Origin: Ceratorhiza oryzae-sativae | Lineage: Eukaryota; Basidiomycota; Agaricomycetes; Cantharellales; Ceratobasidiaceae | NCBI GenBank assembly: GCA_030998015.1 | Contig: JARWMV010000244.1 | Span: 186,001-250,000, forward strand | Length of the DNA: 64,000 bases | Direction of reading: 5' to 3' | In this document: positions 1-11,504 of the stretch, piece by piece | Position numbering within the stretch: position 1 is the first letter of the stretch | Layout: each line of letters starts with the position of its first letter | Translations under genes and position numbers: made by a program | The notes under the pieces: model-generated | What the model saw: only the letters and a program-made list of their open reading frames with translations | Database searches by the model: none | Told to the model about the DNA's origin: nothing

Positions 1-2
1 CG

Positions 3-943
3 CCCGGGGACAACCTTGCTTCTTGCTCTGCTCTGGGAAAGAGCGTAAGCGTCGATGCCGCCGACAATTGCCGTAGCGAGGGCAACATCGTCAACGAGTA
101 CGCCCTCCTGTTTTTTTCCCCTTCGCAACCAGCTAACTTTGTCAAGGGATGTTGGGTTGATCACGCCTATCGATAAGCTTCCGGGCTGCAATGTCTGGCC
201 GGATGATCAGGACACTCACCCCGGATGCAAGAGCAATCAAGTCCCGATGAGTCAGCCCGCTAGCCGATACGTGTTAGACGAGTTCAAGCTGGCGCTGCCG
301 ATCTCCTCAGTCGAAGGAAACGGTGCCAAGGCCAAGAATGTTGTACCGCCGGCCGCGTCAAGCTCTGTTCCTGCCACGACTTCGACTGCTGCTACAACCT
401 CTTCCCAGGCACCTTCTGCTAACAGCGGGGCTCCTGCCCTTCCACCTCCTCGGCCCCGCACACCGAAGATTACAACTACGGAGCTGCTCCGCCTGCTGGT
501 GCGACCTCGACTTCGGCTTCGGGCTCTTCCTCTGGCGTCCCGACCTCATCCTCGGTGGACTACAACTATGGTGCTGCCCCACCTGCTGGTGCAACTTCGG
601 CTTCGAGATCTTCCTCTTCCTCCCCCGTTCCAACGTCGTCCTCAGCAAGCTACAACTTTGGAGCTCCCGCACCCGTCGGAAATACGTACCATCCGACCAC
701 GACTCGCGCGCCACGACTCGCACCATTACTACGAGCAGTGCTTCAAGTCAGCCAAGTTCCACATCGCCTCCTCAGCTTAACGGTCCTGCTTCTCCCAAAC
801 CTGGCAAGACTTGCGTAAGTTTTCAATTAGCTTGAGTATGTCTGGAACTGTTGCTGATTTGCCCGGTTTAGCGCCCTAAACGCAAGGGCAAGAAGCACCA
901 CCATCACCAACGCCGGAGCAGGCAAAACCGATTGATCGACTAA
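3..943 (+). CDS. Ser/Thr/Pro-rich repeat protein, 5' partial, with apparent frameshifts
   Basis: I do not recognise this family. The reading frame enters from outside the window. An intron at about 45-132 (GTAAGC donor, pyrimidine-rich ...CAACCAG acceptor) joins the first codons to a small domain carrying the motif LPGCNVWPDDQD. A Ser/Thr/Ala-rich linker follows, then a unit of about 30 residues containing DYNYGAAPPAGAT repeated at least twice, with a third diverged unit (SYNFGAPAPVG). A second intron (about 815-871, GTAAGT...TTTAG) leads to a short, very basic, His-rich last exon ending in NRLID and a stop at 941-943. The frame changes near 450 and again near 700 with no good splice sites, so the copy is either broken or carries sequence errors in the repeats. 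Two Cys in the visible domain and the long O-glycosylation-type linker suggest a cell-wall or secreted protein; this is inference. Confidence 0.55.
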
Positions 944-1900
944 GGTTGATCCACTCTTTTCTGATGTCGTATGATCCACCATGTCAAAATACCTTCTGTT
1001 CTACTCGTCTCGTATTTCGGCTGAGCCTCCACTTTTCTTCTTTTTTTTTCCCTTCGGTCGGGGGCCTGGCTAGTTCACATTGTTGAATAAACGCTCCTGC
1101 TTTTCTTGCTTCTTTCTTTTCTGCTTGGTTGCTTGGTGCCTGGTTGTCACCACCACATCAATACACTTCACATGTATACCATGAGATTAGAGAGCGGCCC
1201 GAGATGCAGCAGTGAGCTCTTGTACAGGCTTTTGCCCGTGAGGTGGGTGTATACCATTCGTTTTAGTTTTAGTTTGTCGTTCTGTGCCTTTGTCTCTTAT
1301 TTTATCCTACAATGTCTTTCGTTCGCATCAGCGGTGGGTAATTTAAGTATGCAGCTGCGTGTTGGTTGCCGCTTTGAAATGATATGTTCAATGGCTATCG
1401 TGAGGCGATTTGATGTGGGTTTGTGGCAAGTGGCTATTATTTGAGGGTGTTGAGTGGCATTTTCAATTCCGACAGCATCAATATGCCTGAAGTCATGTGC
1501 ATCCGCAATATATTTACTTCGGGAAAGTCTAGGTCTTGCAAATGCTGCCTTGTTGAAAGAAATCAACGTGATTCATGATTGGGTTGCTAGATCAGTCAAG
1601 TCACGTCAATCGGCCAGCTTCATGTCCAGAGACAGTACAAGGTGTTGACCGGAGCAGGTTTTGCTGGTTTGGTGCGTATGAATGTGCTCTTAAATCCAGG
1701 CAACGCAACAACAATATATATCCAGATGCAGCACTGCCAGCGGTATGGTATTGCATGTGTGATACAGATGATAATGCATACAGTAGCTGACCCGCTATTC
1801 CAGTAATAAAAATAATTATCGGATAAACCGATAGAATACGAACGAAATTGTAACAAATAGGTAAACGCGAACGAAGTAGTTTTGGGCTTGAATCATGCGT
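944..1900. other. Intergenic, 3' flanks of two converging genes
   Basis: I see no gene here. It starts with the 3' region of the repeat protein (T-rich tracts, AATAAA near 1085) and ends with AT-rich DNA downstream of the small CaaX peptide gene. Confidence 0.5.
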
Positions 1901-2011
1901 CTAGGCGATGACGCAGTATTGGCTACCCTTGTTGCTGTCGCCCTTGTCCTGGTTGACGGGCTGCTCAACCTCGGGGGTGTAGGTGTAGATGTAAGAGGCG
2001 GTGGAGTCCAT
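1901..2011 (-). CDS. Small CaaX peptide, candidate mating-pheromone-type precursor (36 aa)
   Basis: An uninterrupted 36-codon frame begins MDSTASYIYT and ends QYCVIA followed directly by TAG. The terminal C-V-I-A is a CaaX farnesylation box with two aliphatic residues. Short precursors beginning MD and ending in such a box are the known form of basidiomycete lipopeptide mating pheromones. The body is hydrophilic and acidic with an Asn/Lys/Gly-rich stretch before the Cys, and has no signal peptide, as expected for export by a Ste6-type route. Codons are C-ending and well used, and a TATA box lies about 80 nt upstream. The start is the first ATG after that TATA box. No Ste3 receptor is in the window, so it could be a non-mating pheromone-like gene or another prenylated small peptide. 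Other frames here are also open but lack a credible start context. Confidence 0.6.
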   Translation of the reverse strand: MDSTASYIYTYTPEVEQPVNQDKGDSNKGSQYCVIA

Positions 2012-2087
2012 GAGTGCGAATGAGATGTGAGTGTTAAGAAAGCGGAGGAGTGCTTGCTATGAAGAAACAAGTGTGCAGAACTCGAGG

Positions 2088-2098
2088 TTTATATACCC
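2088..2098 (-). promoter_or_regulatory. TATA box of the CaaX peptide gene
   Basis: Read on the minus strand the motif is GGGTATATAAA, about 80 nt before the ATG of the CaaX peptide. This spacing is typical of compact fungal genes. Confidence 0.45.
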
Positions 2099-2099
2099 A

Positions 2100-3422
2100 T
2101 TGTGAATACCTTGGTTGTATTGTCGGAGAGCATGAGCCAGGCATCGGGAGGTCATCGCAGAGTAAGACAATAAGCTCGGTTCCAGTTGACACTGTGACTC
2201 CGCCAAGCACTCCAGGTCCAGACAATTGAGGCCTAAGCCATGCGAGATCCACGCGGGGATCGCCAGGGTATCAATTGATCTTCGGCGCCCGCGATTGCGG
2301 TGGCGTAGCGGTGGCGCGTTGTACTTGGGCAGACAATTCCTCACTGTTTGTGCTGCGCGCATTCAAATGATAGCTCGCTTTTGCAAAATAAGAGTTGCTT
2401 CTATACACCGAGCACACTGGACCCACCTACGAGGATTGGCTCCTTTGTTGTTATGTTGCCCGAGTCGCCCGAGTAAGTCGAGCTTCTCTGGGGATGAGCA
2501 AACCGCATTGTGTCCCCGGTGTATTCTTCACCCGGCGGACGATAAGCCAAGTCGGAGAATCCCGCGGCGTATGACGTAATCATCAGAACACTTGCTCCTC
2601 CGCCCGGCCAATGCTTCGCTCCAGGCACATGCAGCGACTCAGGATGACACCACTGGTGAACGCTATTGTTTATCAATGGGATCGTGTACAAAGGATTTGC
2701 TGCTTCCCAGCCCGGCCGGAATTCGTGGATGGCTTGCAGAAGTGTCCGCGTCCTCACTGTTGCTTTTTGAACGGTATTGTGCTCACATGGATTCGCGATG
2801 CTCCTTGACCATAGATATCACTGTCTTTTCGCGAACTCACTGTGGAATGAGGGTGCACGCATACACCAAATAGTGGGCATAGATCTCCTCTGCCAGAGGG
2901 ATCAGATGTGGCTAGTGGTTAGCCCTCGAGGGAAGGGAACTCCCGCCTTAAAGCGCCAACAGGCGCATCCAAGAGAGCCTGTCAATATAACCTGTGCGAA
3001 GCAAGGTAGGTTATTTGAAGAATCCGGTTCATAGCCAAATTTTTACGTTGGGTTATTCTAGGTTGATATGACTGGAGGTGTGGACTTTTGATGCTCATAC
3101 AAAGGCCCAAGGGTCATGTTCTTGCAGAGCTCGGAATAATCGGGATGATTCCCCACATAAAGCTACATAGCCACATATATCTTTCACCCGTTGTCGGAGG
3201 TTTCGAGCTCCGAGTACTTGATTGTTCCAAAGTCTTCGCCAAGGGATACAACAGACATGGGAGTTTGCCTTCTGTGGCCCCCTCGGTAACGCATACAGTC
3301 GTGTGCAAAATGGAAAAATAATGATTCATTCAAAATACCATCCATAACCTTGTCATTAATACGTAATTCAACATACAGGCGGAATAGATCTTGGTGATAT
3401 AATGGTTGGACACGGTACTAAC
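2100..3422. other. Intergenic, nothing recognised
   Basis: All open frames here are short and overlap in several frames without protein-like composition. I see no RNA gene and no repeat. Confidence 0.4.
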
Positions 3423-6400
3423 TTAAAATATGACGTCCCACTTCGATCCAGCCGTAATGCGGAACGACGTGACCCGCTCTCCCTGATACCAGATCTCTAC
3501 TTCACGGCTGTATCGTATTACTTGGTCTACTTGGATATGGGCTCGAACGGGTCGGCCGTTTGCCCACGTCAGGTCAAGCGTCATACCCCCTCGAATTCTA
3601 GTTCCAGTAATGGACCCACTAGCCCAGGCCTTAGGAAGAGCGGGAAGGACTGTAATGGCGAGAGAATCTAGTAAAGAAGAGGTATCGGGGGCTTGTACGA
3701 GGGCATTCTGAAAAAATCGAGTCAGGAAACGCGTGAATAAAAGAACTTGAGGTCGTACCAGTAAAGCAGCTGGGTAGCCAAAGTTTGCATCTATCTGGAA
3801 GATTGGGTCTGGAGAATAATAGTTGTAAAGACTTAGGAGATTTGGTGCGAAATTGCGTTTGACTGCGTACTGGAAAAAAAAAATCGGACGATTAGCATCA
3901 GCCTCAGCGAAATTGATATGAAGATACACTCACGGTGAGCTGGTGATAGAACTTGGTCGGGTTTTGCAATTGCGCCCAACAAGCCGCGCGCCAGACCTTT
4001 TCCCAGCCTAGTCAAATTTTTTGGTGAGAAGTCCGATCGTTAGAATTATTCATACTTACCTGCGTCTCCATCGGGGCCGGTGCCATCACCTCTCGATATA
4101 AGCGTGGTTTCTGCCGCTTTGAGTACTTGTTCACGGGTGAGTTTAGGCAATCCCCATTCATCTTCGGTTGACCGCTTGTAGTTTGCCAGCACATAACCAG
4201 GGTAAAGCCCAATCAAATGCGAAAGGTGGCGGTGGGTATCCATGGGGTTGTCCAAGTCGACCTTCCATTCTAAGAAATAAAACACGTAAGGGACAAATTT
4301 AGCATGAATCGAGGGTCAAACCTTGGAGCTGTCCAAACGAGCCTATCTTGACGCCCTTGTCTAACCGAAGCTTCTTGGCCTGAACGTCTGTCCAACGATA
4401 TTTAACCCGGGCTATGACAGCCAGAATGATTCTCACCTGCTAAGAATTCCAAGTCTGTATCTCCCGAGTCAGAGAATCCTTTCTCGACAGCTTCAAAAAG
4501 TTGCCATATGAGTTGCTGAGAATGAGAGCACCCTATTTGTACCGGTCAGCGGATACTTTGTACAAACGCGCTAGTCCATACCGAGCGTGATCCAATCTTG
4601 CTCGGGTGAATTACATGGTGCTGTGACAAGAGTGCCGTCTTTGAAATGAAGATCTTCTACGAGATGGTCGAGCCAAAATGAAGCGATATCTTTGAGCATC
4701 GGCCAGCCTTGGGATTGCCACCAAGCCACATCATTAGTATAGTCGAAATGATCATAGACGTGGATCATCTAAAGTACAATCGGATTATCATACCAATTGA
4801 TGCAACAGGTTCCACCTACCATCCAAGCAGCAGCCTCGGGATAATTTGCCCACCTGGCGTTATTATCCCAGCCAGACGATTTCATACCAGTATGCCCGAA
4901 AATCTGTGGTAGCGAGTTAGCATACGCCTGCACCGATCGACTTGGTTCGAGCTCACATTCATCTATACTGCCATTTAGTTCGAACCTCGAATATAATTTG
5001 GGTAAATGCTCACCTCATTGTGCACGACCCATCCTCTAGTAACATTATATAATATCTTCGCGGTCTCGGCACCGCGTGGGGCCCAAGTTTTCTAAACGAC
5101 CACCATGAGCCTGGAGAGCGCATAATCAACAGCAAGGGGACACACCTCCATATAATTCCAAAGAGAGGAGGTAACCTTCAAATTCGTCATTTCCGCAATC
5201 CAATAGTTCATTTGAGTGTTGATATTTGCATCTGAAGACCCTCGGTATGATAATCGTCTCAATCACGATCATCGTTGCGACTTACGGTAATCTAATACGG
5301 CATCAATGACGTTGTGTCCCGTTACAACATGAAGCTACATACCTCCACTCCAGGGCGCAGCCGAGTCGCGAGACCATTTCCCTTGCAAGTTGGTCGGGAT
5401 CTCGCTCCGGGTACTCGCAACGAGCATATACCTCCCATAGTTGAACAAAAGCCACTCAAAATACCTAGTGCCATTAGCCTCTGAACAAAGCCGCTCGTCT
5501 CCGACTCACGGGTTACCAAGATCGGTTTCGTATTCTCGCGACAGAACCTCGGTCGTTTTCTCAAGGTCTGGCTTGTGACGAGGTCGAGTGAGAAGCCGCC
5601 TAGCGCTTTCTGGTAGTCTGTGACGTGAGATGCCAAGGCGGTTTCCACGGTCCGGGTGGCAAGGGTGGTGACAAGCCCGACGAGTTGAAGGTGTGGATCC
5701 CCTCCTTTGAACGAGTAGCTAAAGGCGGAGTTGCCTGCATCCATTGAATACTCTGTTCCGCCGACCCATGATACCCAGGACTCTGTCGACCTCTCGGTAT
5801 ACAATACCGCCTCTCCAGACTTGTCCAGCCTACAACCGGCGGAACTTTTACGGGGTCCAGACTGTTGTATCGTAGCCAAGATTTCGTACAGCATGCCAGG
5901 AGAGCCAGCGTGTCCACGAATCTGGAGTGTGGAGCTATCGAAGCAGGTGACCTCCGGCAAGGGTAGATCAGGGAGAGGATTAAACGTAAATAATGCCGAA
6001 AAAGCCCCCGGAGTGGAGGTTTGGGTATGAACAGTACATGCGCGTGATGGGTTCGAACAAAAATAGGTGCTGTGGAAAGGTTGGATCGGATGAGGTTGGT
6101 GGTAAATTGGTTCTGACGAGACTCACCGGTCGAACGAGCTACCCGGCTCCTTCCAAGCCGTCCTTAACACCGCAGTATCCATATCTAGCCAACGAGAATA
6201 GTCGGACACGTTGCCATATGTGGCACGATCGATGCTGAAATACCCTGCTGCCGAATAGGATCCTAAAATACCCTCGTCATGAAGATCGAGACCGGACCCA
6301 AGCTCAACCCACCATATGCCCCCGCTTCACTAGGCAGCGGCTTCACGTCTGAAATCTGTCATGAAACCCCTTTTCATATTGTGAAGGATGCAGGACTAAC

Positions 6401-7023
6401 CAGAGGCGGTCCCACTCGTCGAATTGAATATTTCTTTTCGAATTTCGGCTAGCCGCTTTGCCAGGTCTTTGGCGTCTGACAGGGGATGGTTGCCGCCATT
6501 GTAATTCTGTTACACAGAATAAGTCTGTTGAATCCATTCAAGCTAAATGTGTGCTCACAGGATCCGCAAATGGCCCACCCGACCATAAAGACTCGATATT
6601 CAGTCGAATCTGATCCGAAATCGGGTCTCCGTTCACCATCGCTGCTCACACGAGTCTCTCGTCACCCAGAACCGGATCTCGTTTCACAAGCAACGTACCG
6701 CCAAGGTACCCATTCCCAATCGGCAAATACTCAGTCACCCAGTTCACCGCCGGGCGGTCGTACCAGAGCACGTTTCCAGTGTCAGGGAACCGAGCGGGTG
6801 TCAAACCGATCACAGCCTCGCTTGGTATTCGCAATAGGCCATGGAGCCCTAGTCCACCCCAGGCGAGTACAAAGGCCAGAGCCAGACTCGCCGCATGTTT
6901 TCTGTTCCATTTCACTTGGTCGATAGCCGGTTGCTGGAGAGTATCGGCAGGACGTGGCGCCAAGAGCCCAGCTTCAAGCACAACGTCCTTTGCGTGTCGG
7001 GTACTCGTGCTCGGTTCGTCCAT
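3423..7023 (-). CDS. GH95 alpha-L-fucosidase-type glycoside hydrolase, membrane-anchored, multi-exon
   Basis: GH95 enzymes remove alpha-1,2-fucose or galactose from glycans and plant xyloglucan. The protein starts [10 protein letters not shown] and has a hydrophobic helix near residues 50-70 ([20 protein letters not shown]), so it looks like a type II membrane protein facing outward. The GH95 domain follows in order: [10 protein letters not shown] and LPIGNGYLG, joined by a 57-nt intron to [11 protein letters not shown], then [72 protein letters not shown] (family catalytic Asn pair), [21 protein letters not shown] (catalytic Glu context), [27 protein letters not shown] (catalytic Asp context) and [15 protein letters not shown]. 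About a dozen short introns interrupt it, and I see no break in the frame across the joins checked. The start is the ATG at 7023; upstream frames lack protein-like composition. The family call is firm, the exact sugar specificity is not. Confidence 0.9.
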
Positions 7024-7177
7024 GACTCGTCGTGTGTTGCCCAACCCAGCGCGCAGGGATGGGGACATGCAGGGGAAACCTCGAGTGCGCTCAGGGGGCC
7101 TTATACGGCGGTTTGAGCGCACACAAGGCCAAATGGATACTCCATGTGCCAGGCCATGTGACACTGCGACAAGCACC

Positions 7178-7625
7178 TCACGTGGGACGACTCCACTCTT
7201 TCAGGATATTACGTAATTCCGAAGCCCCTATTTCTCGGAGCATGAGCGGTATGTGGCCTACATCGGGTCTTGTCCATCGGAGTTCGGTGCGGGAGACGGT
7301 AGTCATGCCCTGGGTTTCCTGTTGCGCATTGGCTTTGAGGTAGTCGTAAATAGCGAGTTGGATGAGTGAGAAGGACTCGGTTCGTTGTTGAATGCGTGGC
7401 AGAACCGCCAGCCCACCTCTTTCACAAGTAGTGCCTGTTGAATGCGAATACATACCTAGGCAATTTATGAACGAAGAACCACAGCACTATTGAAAGGTCG
7501 AGGAATTTGGGTTGCTCTGAACAAAAGGAAGGTCGACTGGAAGGCTGCCGGTCAAAGTAGATGCCCACTTCTTCAGTCTTGCGAAATGTTTAACTTGGAG
7601 AGTCTCAGTAGACATACCAAGGCTT
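7178..7625 (-). CDS. Possible C-terminal fragment of an unrecognised gene
   Basis: Minus-strand frames here have protein-like composition, for example RLKKWASTLTGSLP, then after likely introns IQQRTESFSLIQLAIYDYLK and HIPLMLREIGASEL, ending at a stop at 7178. I cannot find a convincing start or family. It sits head-to-tail between the RTA1-like gene and GH95 and could be a small separate gene, part of a longer transcript, or a remnant. Confidence 0.25.
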
Positions 7626-7862
7626 ATGCCGGAGGAAACCTTTGATGTTGCGCACTCGAGGGTGTGTCGAAAGATTCCGAACCGGAGCTGTGGTTTAGGG
7701 CGAATACGGCACGGGATTAGCTTATGGGAATTTTCTACGTTCGAAAACGTAGTGCTTGGCATATCAATATTATAGATACATCTATGACGCATAGCCCGTG
7801 TCCGTGGTTTCCCAGAAAAAGAGTCAAACGAGAGACGAATAGAAAAGGTCAACATCCGAGCT

Positions 7863-9154
7863 TTAGATGTTTTCCTTGGAAGCGCTTGCAGACGCAGGCA
7901 GACCGTTTCCGATATTCCGCAAAAGGAAGCCGGGATGGAAGACGTTGAATGTCTGCACAAAGAGTGGGCACTGAGTACACCGCACCGGATGGACTAGAGA
8001 ATGAGGACGTACCACCATGGCCACGACGATTGGCATCCCGTCGAACCAGTTGAACCACTTTTCGGTCGAGATGATGACACCATTCCTGCGCAAGTAAGTT
8101 TCTGTCAAGGGATGCTTATTCGAAAATGAATATTCAACGTACCATCCATCCGTCAACTCGATTGTCCGGTAAACGCTTCGGATAAGGATGAAAACCGTCG
8201 CAATCGCCAATCCAAGGAGCATCAGAACCACGCCGCGCGGCACGAGCGCCCATGCGGTGTACTTTTCCTCATCTTCGGTGGAGCGGGCAGGGCGGTTGAG
8301 AGAGTACCGGATGACAAACTCGAGGGCAAGGATGGTGAATAAAACGACAGCGACTGTATGCGTTTGATATTAGCCAGGGGGTGGTAAGTAGGGTGTGGAG
8401 AATTGACGAACCCAGCTGGATGACGATACCCGCCAACATGATGTTTCCACCTCGTTTAGCTGCCTCGTGTGTATCTGCGATGGAGGCCATGGCACCTCCA
8501 ACGGCTTGGATGATGAGTGCAGTTACGTCGGCGGTAATAAAGATCTTTGCATCTGAGGACGAGTTAGCGTCGGTTGTCAAGAGAGGGTTCGAGAGACCTA
8601 CAGAGGCTAGCGGACATCCGGCTGTACTGGGGACCAAGCTCGTTGATAATTTTCGGGAGGATGATGAACATGGCGGCAGTGAGGAAGGAGGGGGAGATGA
8701 TGGTTGTACAAATTCTGAATCCAGTGTGAGCGTTGTTCGAAACATGATGGCAGGACAAGGACATACTGCATCATAAAGGCGTTCTCGTTGGTGGGGGATA
8801 TGTGTCCCCAATAGCGACCAGCCCAGCCGAGCAACTCTCCGACACCGCACAAAACCAGAGTCGGGATCATAAACCAAGTGCGCAGGAAGATGGCTTCGAG
8901 TAAATGCACAGCTACAATAACATCAGTCTCATACAAGGCACAGAAAGAGCGCACGGGCATACCGGTCGTGACGCCAAAGAGCGCAAGGAAGGTGATGCCC
9001 ACCCAACCCGTGGGGACATAATGGAATGGAGAGTCTTGTATGGGATCGAGCTGTGGGCCCGTTGCGTTGACGGCGGCTCCATATAAAGGGTCAAATATAG
9101 TCGGTGAACGGATATTGAATGCCTACCTATTATGGCACTCAGCGGAGAAGACAT
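7863..9154 (-). CDS. RTA1-like seven-helix membrane protein
   Basis: The protein belongs to the fungal RTA1/RTM1 family, polytopic membrane proteins linked to lipid movement and resistance to membrane-active compounds. From the ATG at 9154 (MSSPLSAIIG) the exons give FHYVPTGWVGITFLALFGVTT, LEAIFLRTWFMIPTLVLCG, GELLGWAGRYWGHISPTN, SPSFLTAAMFIILPKIIN, KIFITADVTALIIQAVGGAM, GGNIMLAGIVIQL, IRSVYRTIELTDGW, NGVIISTEKWFNWFDGMPIV and FNVFHPGFLL. The GELxGWxGR, D-x-x-x-x-x-x-Q-x-x-GG and RxxYRxxE...G...EKWFNWFDG motifs are diagnostic. Introns of 50-65 nt join in phase (for example GTACGT...CTTGCGCAG within the last loop). Length is close to the usual family size of about 300 residues. Expression control is not visible beyond the GC-poor leader upstream. 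Confidence 0.88.
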
Positions 9155-9239
9155 TATTAGACGAGTGGGTAGCAGTTAAAGCTGGGGAACGGAGCCAAGA
9201 ATGATGATTCCAGCGGCTTGACTCGAAGACTTTATATAT

Positions 9240-9533
9240 TTGATCGAGCAGGTGAGCGACGCCAAGACGGCGATAGCGATGCAAAGCTCGGGCTCGGGCC
9301 AGCTCGTAAACTACAGCTACTGCGCGTGCCTATCCACGAAGGAGACCCTGGCCAATTGCACTGCATCGTCATTGATCGCAGTCGTTCTCGGGGTCGTCGG
9401 TGCCCGACGACGGTATATGCAACTCGGGCAGCTGTGTGAGACCCGAGCAGCTTGCATGCATATCTAGACTTGTATTCGACTTGGGGAATAGTGTTCTAAG
9501 AACCACGCACAGACGCCAAGGTAAAGCCTAAAC
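9240..9533 (+). CDS. Possible small Cys-rich ORF, uncertain
   Basis: One frame reads SGQLVNYSYCACLSTKETLA-NCTA and another, about 80 nt later, reads DDGICNSGSCVRPEQLAC and continues to a stop near 9531. Joined by an intron these could be a small Cys-rich protein, but I cannot place a start or a clean donor. It lies directly upstream of, and divergent from, the RTA1-like gene, so it may be only promoter DNA. Confidence 0.2.
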
Positions 9534-10680
9534 CGACGGTTCTATTGAAACAAGCGCCCAGGACCAAGAGCAGTTCAAGCGTGGAAAGGCGTGTGCTCGC
9601 GGCACTGCCCGCAGTCATGAAACCATGACGCATAACGAACATTCGAAAGACGTGGTTGCGATCGCCGTCAGACCCAGATTATGGCAATGGGTCCACGTGC
9701 GTATTACCTTGCTGGGACATGGTTTTTACATGTGCAAAAGCACAAGCGATGGGGGCTGATTTGATCAGCAACGTTGGCTTTGATTGCAGCTTTGTTCTAC
9801 GAATTCAACGTTTCGCATATTTCTACTTTTTCTTCAATCCGTAGCGAGACTATACGAAAGATCAGTATAAACCTGCATGAACAATCAATCCATTACTAGA
9901 AATCAGGCTCTTCAGCTCGAAGGGACATGATCGCGTGGCCACCAGCAAGGTACGGGCTGCGCTCGTGGATTTGGGTGCTCCGCCGCAAACTACATTGACA
10001 GTTACGATATCTGAACCCGAAACCAACGAAAGAGACGTCGTTTGTGTGAAAATCAATCCATTGGGCGGCCACACTGTGCAATTGCACAGGATGCAAACCA
10101 GCTAGTTTGGCCGTAGACTGCCACTACTAACGCCGGTCTCAAATCCCCCAAGGACGAGTGAGCGCTCCAGTATGAGTTTTAGCCTATTCTGAGTACTGAG
10201 TTTTCATTGCCAGTCGATCCAACCTTGATTCAGTGTTTTACGAAATTGTGCTTTCACATGCGTAATCAGTCACCCTCAGATCCATTACCACCACAAGCTC
10301 CGACCCTCTGACTCTTCTCATCTCCTTAGCCATTATCCCGACGCCCCCACAGTACCCGAGCGGGGTCCGGCCTGACGTAAACGACCACAAGCGCAGCTGT
10401 ACCCGCAAGTTGCGTTTTGCCCACGGTTGCCCGATTTCAGGCTCTCGGATCAATATTGGTACACAGGTCTATCAGTTTCATGACTCCCGCGCTGTCAAGT
10501 GGTCCTCGGTTTACTCTGTTGCCTTTGCCGACGCCGGGCAGAAGAGCCGCCCTTGCTCTGAATCGGAGTCTGGCGCAAGACACTCTCCATTGGAGATGCA
10601 GTTGCTGCTGCCAACGCGGTCAAGGTCATCCTCGGTCATGTCAGTTTCCTCGATATCAAGTCACTTTTCACGAGCCAGAG
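9534..10680. other. Intergenic, nothing recognised
   Basis: No convincing gene is seen. A minus-strand frame at 9862-10074 has moderately protein-like composition but no start, family or splice partners. The last few hundred bases run into the GC-rich leader of the decayed trypsin-like gene. Confidence 0.35.
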
Positions 10681-10689
10681 GTCGCCCGC

Positions 10690-11150
10690 TCTGTTCGCGC
10701 TGGTGGCGCAAAGCTCCTCCCCGTTGAATATCTCGACGGCTCCATTCCCAATTTCCGAAGGTCCTTCACTCCTGTGCTTGGCCTCGCCATTGCTCCGCTC
10801 AAAATCTCCCACTACGAGGGCACCCGACGGCCACTATTTTCGTCTCGACAAAGACCGCGACCGCCTCGCCCTCCTCGTCGCTGCCAATGTGGCTCGCACA
10901 CTCCCGAATTCCCCCATACCAGCAAATTTCGTGAGAGATCCGGCCAAGCCCTCGGGACGATCGTCGTGCCTGGCGCTAAAGCTGACCCGGAGGCTACACT
11001 GAACAATCGTGCAGGCTCGACTCGCCCATTTACCCACGTTATGGCATCGGACAAACGTCCATCGAGGCCGCCATCATGAACTATGCCCATAATCATTCCA
11101 CTTTCTCTGCCCCAGGCGATTCGGGCTCCATCGACGTCGATAGAACCGAG
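10690..11150 (+). pseudogene. Decayed trypsin-like (S1-fold) serine peptidase gene
   Basis: Pieces of one protein lie in three frames in the right order: GGAKLLPVEYLDG then FTPVLGLAIAPLKISHYEGT in one frame; GHYFRLDKDRDRLALLVAAN in the next, after a one-base shift near 10822; RSGQALGTIVVPGAKADPE; and IYPRYGIGQTSIEAA...STFSAPGDSGSI in a third. GDSGS is the catalytic-serine motif of chymotrypsin-fold peptidases. The stretch LLVAANVA corresponds to the position where S1 peptidases carry the catalytic His in AAH, and here His is replaced by Asn (codon 10886-10888). From memory, Agaricomycetes carry large families of such GDSGS proteins with a preceding LGLxIAPLK segment. Frameshifts, the lost His and sequence unlike the family after GDSGSI point to a pseudogene. 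Some frame changes could be introns, but the one at 10822 has no splice sites. Confidence 0.55.
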
Positions 11151-11504
11151 AGAAGCACTCGCCAATTAAAGGTCGATTGCTATTTAGCTTTGATGGAGTC
11201 TATTATTGAGATACCGCCGACAGTCCCGCACGGCCCCGGCCTAATCGTAAATGACGAAACCAGGCAGCACCCTGCACCGGGGGTACAGGGGGGAGTGAAA
11301 GTAACACAACGAAAAGAGCGAGTCCGAGACGCCCGATGTGAGTCACGTGGGGGGCAAGGCTAACAGAGAGTTATGGCTAGGTACCCGATTGCAAATCCGG
11401 AGGCAAACAATGCTGTGTGCGAAGCCCGAGATGTCCTCAGACTCGACTTCAACACCTGCCAGCCAGACTCTCACTCATTTCGTGTCAGGCCAGTATATTT
11501 TACA

